64,000 bases of DNA. Origin: Paracrocinitomix sp039939375 (GTDB lineage Bacteria; Bacteroidota; Bacteroidia; Flavobacteriales_D; Crocinitomicaceae). Numbering within the stretch: the first letter of the stretch is position 1; each line of letters opens with the position of its first letter. The DNA is taken from the NCBI GenBank assembly GCA_039939375.1, contig JBDVJO010000001.1, positions 1 to 64,000 of the forward strand, given 5' to 3'. Under the pieces are notes generated by a model. It was not told the origin of the DNA. It worked only from the letters and a program-made list of their open reading frames with translations, and did not search any database. Both the position numbers and the translations under genes were made by a program. This document shows, piece by piece, positions 54,854-63,122 of the stretch.

Positions 54854-55315
54854 ATGAATTTCAGATCTATTATAGTTCTATTTTTAATAACTGTTTCATT
54901 GTCAACTTATGGTCAAAATACCCTGAGATATAGTTTGTCTTCTTTTTCTACAGTAACATCAAATGATTCACTAGATTTATTAGGTGGCCAATCAATATCA
55001 GGCTTATCAATTAGCCCAAATGTATATCATGGATTTCTTCCGCTTCAATATTCCACTCTAGACTTGAATGAATTTAATTCTAATAAGATTGCAGTATATC
55101 CCAATCCTACTAATGACAATATTCATATTGATTTTGGCAATGAGTTTACCGGTTTGATATACATAAGAGATATAGCGGGGAAAATAGTTTTCGAAAAAGA
55201 GATCACTGGTTCTTTTTATGTAGTAGATATGTCTGATTATTTAAATGGGGCATATTTAATCCAGTTTGTGAATGAAGATAGAATCTATGATATTAACAAA
55301 ATCATTAAATTCTAA
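54854..55315 (+). CDS. Short T9SS type A sorting-domain protein
   Basis: A 153-residue protein: signal peptide MNFRSIIVLFLITVSLSTYG, a short N-terminal region (~22-68: LRYSLSSFSTVTSNDSLDLLGGQS) and a type A sorting domain that makes up most of it (VYPNPTNDNIHIDF, IYIRDIAGKIVFEKEI, YDINKIIKF). There is little room for a cargo domain. Its stop overlaps the next ATG (TAATG), so it is translationally coupled to the S74 proteins, which themselves lack a T9SS sorting domain. Confidence 0.8.
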   Translation: MNFRSIIVLFLITVSLSTYGQNTLRYSLSSFSTVTSNDSLDLLGGQSISGLSISPNVYHGFLPLQYSTLDLNEFNSNKIAVYPNPTNDNIHIDFGNEFTGLIYIRDIAGKIVFEKEITGSFYVVDMSDYLNGAYLIQFVNEDRIYDINKIIKF

Positions 55316-57219
55316 TGGTAACCTTGAAACGATTTTATATTACTTTGTTTTTGGTTTTACCATCCTTGATTTATGGACAACAAGATAACTTCTTGTCTAT
55401 TAATATTCAGTCGCAGCTCAATACCTATTTTGAAAGTTCAATAGATTTAAAATACATTATTCTCGATTATTCTAATGATACCGTTTGGGTAGAAGATCAT
55501 CTTGGAATTATTGTTTCAAGCGAGCAATCTTTTAGTTCAATATTGGGTAAAGGAACCTACGTGTCAGGAAATGAAACAAACTTTGATGAAATTGATTGGC
55601 GCTTTGTCAATAAATTTTTAATTTTTAAAACAAATCCTATTCTGTCTTTAATTGGTGAGTTTAAATTAAATAGTGTACCATATGCCTTTCATTCATTGCA
55701 TTTAGATTCAATTCCATTAATGATCCAATTGAATGATGTGAGCGGAATACCAAGCAGTAATGAAGTGTTAAAATATGACCCAAGCGGTTACTATTTTGCG
55801 CAAGACTTGACTCATGACTCCAGTGTTTTTACTTATTATAATGGTACTTCAAACTTCGCTGATACTGCTTTGTACGGGATTTCGAATATTTCTTGGGTTG
55901 ATACTGTTAATTATGGTTTTGAAAGTGATACATCAAATGTCACGTTGTTAGTTAATTCATCTACGTACAGCGATACGTCTAATTACAGTGACTCCTCAGG
56001 ATTTGCATATTATACAAGTAACGCATGGCAAATAAACGGTAATAATGGGGTGGAATCAGAGCTAGGAAGCAATAATTCGGTTGATTTTGGGTTTATGACA
56101 AATTCGTACATACGACTAAATTTATCTAATACTTCTGTTTCAAATGTCTTGACTCCTGTTTCAGGCTTCAACTTTCAAACTACGAGCGGCATGCTTCATA
56201 AAATGAACACTTCTGCCGGCACACCACTAAATAGTTTTGCTAGTGCATCCATGTATTTTAATGGCGAAAAGAGTGCCTTTTCAGGTGGAACGACAAATTT
56301 AAATCTAGATACACTTTTAGGAAATTATAGTTTTTGCTGGGGTGAAAATGTTGGCACTAATGGTCCTAATTCAACTGTATTTGGAAAGAACTCATCTGGA
56401 GATTCAGCATTATTCGGTGGGTCGACCATGTATGAATCTATTTCAAGTTTTGCTTTTGGAAATAATTGTCATGTTGCCCATATGAGTGTGGCAATTGGAT
56501 ACAACGCCTCTGCAAATTATTATCGTAACGTGGCTATCGGAAAAAATGTGACAGCAACGAACCAATCATCAACCGTTGCAATTGGTGATAACGTTTTCTG
56601 TTCAGGCGCAACATCTTGGGGGATGGGACAAAATATTGAAGCTACTGGTCATTTTTCTACAGCTTTGGGAACGAATGCTAGCACGGATTTCAAGAATGGA
56701 AGTTTTGTTTACGGAGACAACTCTACTACCGATACTGTGAAGAATACGGCAAATCAACAATTTATGGTGAGGGCTGCAGGAGGTGTTATTATTTACTCTT
56801 CATCCAATTTATTAAATGGAGTATCCCTTGCAAGTGGAGGAGGAAGCTGGAATATGATTTCAGATATGAATAAAAAGCACAGTATAACTAAAATCAATTC
56901 TGATTTAGGAGAATCTTGGTATGAGGATATTCAAGTTTATAAATGGAAGTACAAAAATCAAAATCAAGAACATATTGGTCCTATGGCTCAAGATATGTTT
57001 AAGGTGTTCAAGGTTGGGGAGTCTGAAAAATATATCAATCAGTTAGATATAGACGGTGCAGTATTTTACGGATCAAAAGTACTTTCTGAAAAGTTAAAAA
57101 AGAAGTTAGTTAAATCAAATGAAATAAGCAATCTTGAATCTGAAATTGAACTTGAAAAAGTGAAGTTAGATGAGTTAGAAAAACGAATTTTAGAATTATA
57201 TGAAGAAATGGATCATTAG
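55315..57219 (+). CDS. Exported head-repeat protein with C-terminal S74 (endosialidase chaperone) domain, copy 1
   Basis: A 634-residue protein: signal peptide (~1-22), an N-terminal beta domain ending in LNSVPYAFHSLH, repeats rich in D-T-[SA]-x-Y, YadA-like head repeats (AIGYNASANYYRNVAIGKN, TVAIGDNVF) and a C-terminal S74 intramolecular chaperone domain from about residue 516 (S-D-M-N-K-K: Ser516 and Lys521), then a coiled coil. In phage tail fibres this domain guides trimer folding and then cuts itself off at the Ser. The repeats and the coil predict a trimeric fibre. It has a close paralogue next door (20-nt overlap). Confidence 0.82.
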   Translation: MVTLKRFYITLFLVLPSLIYGQQDNFLSINIQSQLNTYFESSIDLKYIILDYSNDTVWVEDHLGIIVSSEQSFSSILGKGTYVSGNETNFDEIDWRFVNKFLIFKTNPILSLIGEFKLNSVPYAFHSLHLDSIPLMIQLNDVSGIPSSNEVLKYDPSGYYFAQDLTHDSSVFTYYNGTSNFADTALYGISNISWVDTVNYGFESDTSNVTLLVNSSTYSDTSNYSDSSGFAYYTSNAWQINGNNGVESELGSNNSVDFGFMTNSYIRLNLSNTSVSNVLTPVSGFNFQTTSGMLHKMNTSAGTPLNSFASASMYFNGEKSAFSGGTTNLNLDTLLGNYSFCWGENVGTNGPNSTVFGKNSSGDSALFGGSTMYESISSFAFGNNCHVAHMSVAIGYNASANYYRNVAIGKNVTATNQSSTVAIGDNVFCSGATSWGMGQNIEATGHFSTALGTNASTDFKNGSFVYGDNSTTDTVKNTANQQFMVRAAGGVIIYSSSNLLNGVSLASGGGSWNMISDMNKKHSITKINSDLGESWYEDIQVYKWKYKNQNQEHIGPMAQDMFKVFKVGESEKYINQLDIDGAVFYGSKVLSEKLKKKLVKSNEISNLESEIELEKVKLDELEKRILELYEEMDH

Positions 57220-59161
57220 CATTGTTGCCATGATGTTATTCATGTGCACAAATGCTCAGACTTTTCCTGAAGGAATTGCATACCAAGCCCAGGTGTCAAG
57301 TTCTACAGGAGCTATACTAAGTAATGTAACTGTTGGAGTTAGATTTAATATTCGATCGACTACTTTAAATGGACCAATTTTATGGCAAGAAGATCACTCC
57401 ATATTATTGAGTGATTTAGGGCACTTTGCAGCAAATATTGGTGAAGGGTTATCTACAGGTGCCGGCTCGGTTCCCGTTTTTTCAAATATTGAATGGGCAA
57501 ATTCAATTATGTTTCTTGAAATGCTTGTAGACGAAAATAATATAGGAGCATTTGTCAGTACAATGACTCAACAATTAATGGCAGTACCTTTTGCATTTCA
57601 TTCGAAAACAACAGATCAAGAATTCAGTCTAAATGGCTTATCAGATGTTGATACATCAGGAATTCAAATTGGTGACATTTTAGAATGGAATGGCACGAAT
57701 TGGATTCCTGGAACTGATGATGTCGCTATTTCTTCAGATACTGTAGTATATTCCATTAATGCAGATTCATCAAGTTATGCGGATACTGCCCTTTATGCTC
57801 AAAACTGTATAATTATTTCAAATGCAGACTCAGCATTTTTTTCTTATTATTCTGACACCTCGAATTATGCTTTTATGGGATTAATGGCTGTTTATGCAGA
57901 TTCTTCCTATTTTGCAGATACTGCAGGATATGCTATTGATTCACCAGGTAACTGGAAAATTCAAGGAAATGATAATACTGACGGCGTGAATCACTTTTTA
58001 GGGACTATTGACTCAGTTGATTTAATTGTAAAAAGTTATAATACTGAAAAAATGAGAATTAAAGCAAATGGAAAAATAGGAGTTGGGACTCCGAATCCTG
58101 CTGCTGATTTTCATGTTGATAATATTGATGGAGTTGTTTATTCTGGAGTTTATGGATTGGGGAGTATTCCAGCAACGGGGGGAGGAACAAGAATGATGTT
58201 TTATCCAAAGAAAGCAGCTTTCAGAGTGGGAACAGTGACCACGAATTACTGGGATGATGCAAGTATTGGTGATTATTCTTTTGCAACCGGTTATAACACT
58301 AGAGCAACAGGTGATTATTCTGCAGCTTTTGGTATCAATTCTTTGGCAGGAGGAGAAGGCTCCTTTGCTGTTGGGAATGGTGCGCTAGCAACTGGTTATT
58401 ATGCTTTCGCAGCGGGTCATAACCCTTCTGTCTCAGGAGCTCATGCTATAGGTTTGGGGCGGGGAGCAATCGCCACAGATACGGGTGCTATTGCAATAGG
58501 GTATCATCCTTTTGCGTTAGGAAAATTTTCAATGAGCCTAGGGAATTATTGTTACGCGCATGAAGATCATTCGGTAGCAATGGGATATCACGCTCAATCT
58601 AGTCATGAAGGTGCGTTTATTTATAATGACCATTCTGATAACATAGGTTATGTTTATACAACCGCTCCTAATCAATTTATGGTCAAAGCGGCTGGAGGAA
58701 GTATTTTTTATACAGCTGGAGACCTAAGTACGGGAGTCGAGTTAGCTCCAGGTGCTGGAGCTTGGTCAACACTTTCAGATCGAGATTCGAAAGAAGATAT
58801 TCAGGAGATTAACCCAGAAGAATACCTTGAACTTCTAGACAGAATTGAGGTGTATAAATGGAAATATATTGCTCAAGATTCATCAATTAACCATATCGGG
58901 CCTATGGCTCAAGATTTCTATTCTACGTTTAAATTGGGAACTGATTCAACAACTATAAACTCTGGAGACTTTGATGGAATTAATATGTTACTCCTGAAGG
59001 CGCTGATGGACCGTACCAAAGAACTTGAAAATCAGAATGCACGACTGGGTAGTCTAGATGGTGAACTCGAATTGTTGAGAGAACAACGGGCAAAATTACT
59101 TGTGTTACTTGACGAACTAGAGAAGAAATTCGCTACTATGCAAGCAGCCAAAAAGGATTAG
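57200..59161 (+). CDS. Exported head-repeat protein with C-terminal S74 domain, copy 2
   Basis: A 653-residue paralogue of the preceding protein. It has signal peptide MKKWIISIVAMMLFMCTNAQ, the N-terminal domain seen in many Bacteroidota surface proteins (GIAYQAQVSSSTGAIL, LMAVPFAFHSKT), D-S-S-x-Y repeats, a long YadA-like head region (AAFGINSLAGGEGSFAVGNG, AIAIGYHPFALGKFSMSLGN) and an S74 domain with Ser526 and Lys531 (S-D-R-D-S-K), then a coiled coil. The Ser-Lys pair five residues apart is kept in both copies. Start codon ATG 57200 lies inside the end of copy 1. Confidence 0.82.
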   Translation: MKKWIISIVAMMLFMCTNAQTFPEGIAYQAQVSSSTGAILSNVTVGVRFNIRSTTLNGPILWQEDHSILLSDLGHFAANIGEGLSTGAGSVPVFSNIEWANSIMFLEMLVDENNIGAFVSTMTQQLMAVPFAFHSKTTDQEFSLNGLSDVDTSGIQIGDILEWNGTNWIPGTDDVAISSDTVVYSINADSSSYADTALYAQNCIIISNADSAFFSYYSDTSNYAFMGLMAVYADSSYFADTAGYAIDSPGNWKIQGNDNTDGVNHFLGTIDSVDLIVKSYNTEKMRIKANGKIGVGTPNPAADFHVDNIDGVVYSGVYGLGSIPATGGGTRMMFYPKKAAFRVGTVTTNYWDDASIGDYSFATGYNTRATGDYSAAFGINSLAGGEGSFAVGNGALATGYYAFAAGHNPSVSGAHAIGLGRGAIATDTGAIAIGYHPFALGKFSMSLGNYCYAHEDHSVAMGYHAQSSHEGAFIYNDHSDNIGYVYTTAPNQFMVKAAGGSIFYTAGDLSTGVELAPGAGAWSTLSDRDSKEDIQEINPEEYLELLDRIEVYKWKYIAQDSSINHIGPMAQDFYSTFKLGTDSTTINSGDFDGINMLLLKALMDRTKELENQNARLGSLDGELELLREQRAKLLVLLDELEKKFATMQAAKKD

Positions 59162-59487
59162 ACTGATGGTTTAACTTCTTACGCTGTTATTGTGCCCTTC
59201 CTAAAGTTTGTTATATCTAATTTTTTTCAAGATAGAAATATTGAAACTTACGGCTAATTTTCCAGACTGTCTTAGTCGATTTTCTATAGACATTATGATA
59301 TCTGCTATATTCGAAAGTGGTGTTTGAACAATATATTTATTCTTAATTCTGAGACCAGTGAAATCGGGTCTGTTGATTCTGTTGTTTGGAGCAAAGGATG
59401 GAATGATTAACTTTGAGTAAAGCTAATGGAGTTTTCGTTATGGTAAGGCCAACTACTTCCATCCGCTAATATTATATAAATAAAAAT
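59162..59487. other. 326-nt intergenic region
   Basis: There is no ORF, repeat or clear terminator in the first part. The last third holds a good promoter (59385-59415) for the gene at 59488. The left part may hold the operon end, but no strong stem-loop is visible. Confidence 0.6.
59385..59415 (+). promoter_or_regulatory. Bacteroidota-type promoter
   Basis: -33 TTTG (59385-59388), a 19-nt spacer and -7 TAACTTTG (59408-59415), which matches the consensus TTTG-N19-TAnnTTTG. It lies 72 nt before the polysaccharide-deacetylase-like gene and marks the start of the polysaccharide locus. Confidence 0.6.
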
Positions 59488-60243
59488 ATGAATCAGAATT
59501 TCACACTCGAGAACTACAAAGATCTTTTAGAATACTTTGGTCAAACTCATAAGTTTACACTATTTAAGGATTATAATGAGAAGGAAACAGAAAAAATCAT
59601 ACTCCTTCGGCATGATATTGATTATTCGCTAAAATACGCATATGAAATTGCCAAAATGGAGGCTCAATTAGGTGTAAAGTCCACGTATTTTTTATTATTT
59701 AGTTCGCCTTTTTATAACATGCTGGACGAAGAAAATATTTCGTTGGCCCAAGAAATAGCAAATTTAGGGCATGAAATAGGGCTTCATTATGATGTGACGG
59801 TCATATCAAAAGGGAATAGAGCCAACCCACAATCTTTATTTGATGCAGAGATTAATCTTCTTGCAAATCTCATTGATACTCCGATTCGTACCATTGCTAT
59901 GCATAACCCTTCGATCTCCGGTGATGATATTTTTAGGGAATCTAGTTTTATAAATACTTATGACGAGAAATTCGTTAAGGAAATGGCTTATTTTTCCGAT
60001 TCATGTATGGCATGGCGAGACAATTTTATCAAGCATTTAGACCAAGGCAATTTTCCAAGTAAGATTCAGTTGCTTATTCATCCAATACTTTGGACCAAAC
60101 AGATACTTGGTAGGTATGAAAAACTAGATCAATTTTTTCAAACTAAAATTTCATCTATTGAGGACCTGATTAATGACTGTCGAAAAATTTGGAAAGATCA
60201 TTCTGGTGTGATTGAGCACGACAGGCGGCAGAAGCATCAATGA
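59488..60243 (+). CDS. Polysaccharide-deacetylase-like protein
   Basis: A 251-residue cytoplasmic protein with the NodB-homology style start LLRHDIDYSL (Asp and His of the metal site), YFLLFSSPFYNM, and the second metal segment GHEIGLHYD, and a late His (LLIHPILW). These proteins occur often in surface-polysaccharide loci; they may deacetylate a sugar or a lipid-linked precursor. It is transcribed alone on the plus strand from the promoter at 59385 and converges with the glycosyltransferase gene (7-bp overlap). Confidence 0.75.
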   Translation: MNQNFTLENYKDLLEYFGQTHKFTLFKDYNEKETEKIILLRHDIDYSLKYAYEIAKMEAQLGVKSTYFLLFSSPFYNMLDEENISLAQEIANLGHEIGLHYDVTVISKGNRANPQSLFDAEINLLANLIDTPIRTIAMHNPSISGDDIFRESSFINTYDEKFVKEMAYFSDSCMAWRDNFIKHLDQGNFPSKIQLLIHPILWTKQILGRYEKLDQFFQTKISSIEDLINDCRKIWKDHSGVIEHDRRQKHQ

Positions 60244-61553
60244 AAGTAGTTTTGAACTTTCGCAATAAAACGCAAACGCTTGTCCTTTCTGCGGTGGTTT
60301 TTCAAAAGTAGTTTTCCTTTTAATTTTTCAGTGTCAGATAAATCGGTACTTTCCAAAGCTTTATTTTGGATGGCTTCGTTAATGATTTGAAGTGGGTATT
60401 GCACCGTGTACTCAAATAGCCAATCGGAGCTTTTGCTCGCGTTTTTTTTATATTTTGCCGGATTTTTAACGTAAGATGTGAGCCATTGCGTGACGTGTTC
60501 TGCGGATTGAACATTTAGAACTGGGTACAATGTTGGATATTCATCTTTATATAAAGCGTCATTACGATTGTGAAGTAATGGTTTGTTAGAAGCTAGGGTT
60601 TCGTTCACAACGCCACATGTCAACCAGCTGGTTTTAAAGTGACCACATGCTAAATCTGAGATATTTAACCCAAACATTATTTCGTTTCGAGGCATTATGG
60701 GCATCCAAACAACATTTTCTTCTATTCTCAGAGTTTTAATTAACGTTTTTGAAGCTTCAACGTTTCTTCCATATTCAAACAAAATTAGTTTAGCCGAAAT
60801 ATTTTGATGATTTTTGATGAAGGTTGCGAACCCTTTAATAAGGATGTCATTTCCTTTTTGGTACAATATGACAGTTGAGTCCTGGCTGAATCCGTTGTGT
60901 CTGGAATGTGAAAAGACAAGGAGATCATTTTTCGCTCTCAACTCGTTGAAAAAATCAAAACTGGGTAAGGCCGCTACGGAAGAGATTTCGTTGATATTTT
61001 TGTATTGAGGGCTGTAGACCATTGGGCCAGAAGTGTCGTAGTACGTGGCATCTGTTTCTAATTTGTCTTTGAATTGAAAACGAATGTTATATTCCTCGGG
61101 AAATAAAATGACCGAAGTATGTTTGATGCCCATTAAGTGAAATTTTCGTAAAGTATCTTTCTCTCTATGCCACCAAACCTTATTTATCTTTGCGGGACGC
61201 ACCGTCTCAAACGGAAACGTATAAACTTCACTACCATGTGGAATGAAAACATCTAACTTTTTACCAATTAGAGCAAGCAGTGCTGGGGCAATATCGGTCC
61301 CAATATAAAAGTCAAACCCGTCTAATTCAGCCTTAATATTTGCCACAGCTTCTTTAGTGTAAATTGTCGACTTTGTATAAGGCAAGACCGAAAAAAAGTT
61401 CAGGTATTCGTTTGAATATGTGTCAGATGCAGGCGAAAAGTGTATTGGTTCGTCTGAAAGCGTTAACAAGTGGGCGTCAAGCCCTGTGTCCCGCAAGTAT
61501 CGGCACAACACGAACATCATGTTGTTCATATTCGCCAGACAGGCTATTTTCAT
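60237..61553 (-). CDS. Glycosyltransferase, GT-B type
   Basis: A 438-residue protein with an N-terminal Rossmann-like part (IACLANMNNMMFVLCRYL, FYIGTDIAPAL), a domain linker and a C-terminal half with the glycosyltransferase-like EYGRNVEASKTLIKTLRI, EENVVWMPIMPRNEI and ASNKPLLHNRN pattern. The family is not one I can name with confidence. Its start overlaps the end of the acyltransferase gene by 4 nt (ATGA), so it belongs to the same minus-strand run. Confidence 0.7.
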   Translation of the reverse strand: MKIACLANMNNMMFVLCRYLRDTGLDAHLLTLSDEPIHFSPASDTYSNEYLNFFSVLPYTKSTIYTKEAVANIKAELDGFDFYIGTDIAPALLALIGKKLDVFIPHGSEVYTFPFETVRPAKINKVWWHREKDTLRKFHLMGIKHTSVILFPEEYNIRFQFKDKLETDATYYDTSGPMVYSPQYKNINEISSVAALPSFDFFNELRAKNDLLVFSHSRHNGFSQDSTVILYQKGNDILIKGFATFIKNHQNISAKLILFEYGRNVEASKTLIKTLRIEENVVWMPIMPRNEIMFGLNISDLACGHFKTSWLTCGVVNETLASNKPLLHNRNDALYKDEYPTLYPVLNVQSAEHVTQWLTSYVKNPAKYKKNASKSSDWLFEYTVQYPLQIINEAIQNKALESTDLSDTEKLKGKLLLKNHRRKDKRLRFIAKVQNYFH

Positions 61554-62158
61554 GCTTGGGCTTGGTTTTCAAATGGAGATGAATAATCAAATTTAATTTG
61601 ATCTTTTTTGATAATCACCTGTCCAATTTGTTTCGCAGGGTTTCCTGCAATAATTGCATAATCTGGAAAACTTTCATCAACAAAAGAGTTCGCAGCAATA
61701 ACACAATGCTTTCCTATTGTAATTCCCATACTAATGATGGATTGAGGTGCTATATAGGTACATGAACCAATTATAACTGGTTCTCGTTCAATTGCCATTT
61801 TACCACCGCTCAATGTTTTTTTTAAATTATTGTGTGTATAAATATGAACTCCTGCAGATATTGTACAGTTGTCACCAATAACCAATTTTCCTGATCCATC
61901 AATCATTGTAAATGGACCTACCCAAGTGTCCTTTCCAACGATTGCTTCTCCAAAAACAAAAGCGCTATCATAAACAGAACTCCGTTCACCCCAACCTAAT
62001 TTCTTCGCTCTTTCCCAGCGGTCAAAAACTTCATCACTAAATGGCAATGAGCGATCATATTGGTCTTTAAATGCACTGAATAGATCGGCATGTAAATCTT
62101 GCAACGCTTCAATTGTTTTTGCCGAGTCCTTACTTCCTAATGCCTTTTTTCTGTCCAT
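61550..62158 (-). CDS. Hexapeptide-repeat acyltransferase
   Basis: A 202-residue protein. ATG 62158 (MDRKKALGSKDSAK) sits 2 nt after the upstream stop and is preferred to a GTG at 62191, which would overlap it. After an N-terminal helical part, the left-handed beta-helix appears as FGEAIVGKDTWVGPF, LVIGDNCTISAGVHIYTHNN, VIIGSCTYIAPQS and AIIAGNPAKQIG. This is typical of sugar O- or N-acetyltransferases. With the adjacent aminotransferase it would complete an N-acylated amino-sugar, an inference from neighbours. Confidence 0.85.
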   Translation of the reverse strand: MDRKKALGSKDSAKTIEALQDLHADLFSAFKDQYDRSLPFSDEVFDRWERAKKLGWGERSSVYDSAFVFGEAIVGKDTWVGPFTMIDGSGKLVIGDNCTISAGVHIYTHNNLKKTLSGGKMAIEREPVIIGSCTYIAPQSIISMGITIGKHCVIAANSFVDESFPDYAIIAGNPAKQIGQVIIKKDQIKFDYSSPFENQAQA

Positions 62159-62160
62159 TT

Positions 62161-63120
62161 TTAGTTCACTAACATTTGCTTTTTCATCCACTCTGCAGTT
62201 CGCAGAATACCTTCTTCTAAATCAACTTTTGCTTTAAAACCTAATATTTCAGCTGTCTTTTCTACACTTGGGATTCTTAATTCAATATCCGCCGAAAGGG
62301 CTGGTTTAAAGACTATTTTTGAATCTGATTTTAATACTCTACAAACTGCTTCTGCCAACCCTAAAATTGTCGTTATAGCTCTAGCATTACCAATGTTAAA
62401 ACTGTTTCCAATTGCTTTAGGGTCTTCAAGACATCTAAACAAACAGTCAACAAAATCAGTCACAAAGCACCAGGCTCTAATTTGATTACCGTCTCCGTTA
62501 ATATATATATCTTCGTTTTTTAATGCTCTTTTAATAAAGATTTGAATTGCCCCTTCACCTGTTTGTCCGGGTCCATAAACATTGAACGGTCTTACAGTTA
62601 CAACGGGTAAGTTATATTGAGAAGAATATGCGTGTGCTAAATGTTCTCCAGCTAATTTACTGACAGCATAGGTCCATCTTGCCTCACCTGCACTTCCTGC
62701 AACAGTTTGATCGGATTCACTAGACTTATAAGCCATAGATCCAAAAACTTCTGAAGTTGAAAAATCAATGAATCTATCTGAAATATTATTTACACGAGCT
62801 GCTTCCAAGGCGTTTGCGGTACCAAGCATGTTTACTTGCATGGTCTTAACAGGTTCCTTAATTACTGTGTCAATACCAGCAATCCCTGCAGCATGAACGA
62901 CAATCTCAGCTCCTTTCATGGAAGAAGTTAATAATTCTTGATCTAGAACATCTCCCTTAATTATAGTTAAGTTTTCATGATTTGCATAGCCTGATTCAGA
63001 CAGTGTATCTCTATGAAAATTATCATATACCGTAATTTTATTATTGTCAATTAATCTTTTAATAAGAGTATTAGCAATAAATCCAGCCCCTCCAGTAATA
63101 AATATGTTCTTTCCTTCCAT
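62161..63120 (-). CDS. NAD-dependent epimerase/dehydratase (extended SDR)
   Basis: A 319-residue nucleotide-sugar enzyme with the Rossmann motif ITGGAGFIANTLI, the SDR catalytic Tyr and Lys (TYAVSKLAGEH), the preceding Ser region (IDFSTSEVFG) and TVRPFNVYGPGQ. It binds NAD and a nucleotide sugar; whether it epimerises, dehydrates or reduces is not readable. It lies 2 nt after the DegT gene and 2 nt before the acyltransferase. Confidence 0.9.
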   Translation of the reverse strand: MEGKNIFITGGAGFIANTLIKRLIDNNKITVYDNFHRDTLSESGYANHENLTIIKGDVLDQELLTSSMKGAEIVVHAAGIAGIDTVIKEPVKTMQVNMLGTANALEAARVNNISDRFIDFSTSEVFGSMAYKSSESDQTVAGSAGEARWTYAVSKLAGEHLAHAYSSQYNLPVVTVRPFNVYGPGQTGEGAIQIFIKRALKNEDIYINGDGNQIRAWCFVTDFVDCLFRCLEDPKAIGNSFNIGNARAITTILGLAEAVCRVLKSDSKIVFKPALSADIELRIPSVEKTAEILGFKAKVDLEEGILRTAEWMKKQMLVN

Positions 63121-63122
63121 TT

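Noticed and set aside
55315..59161. Prophage tail-fibre genes because of the S74 domains
   Set aside because: No other phage genes are nearby, both proteins have bacterial signal peptides and the N-terminal domain common in Bacteroidota surface proteins.
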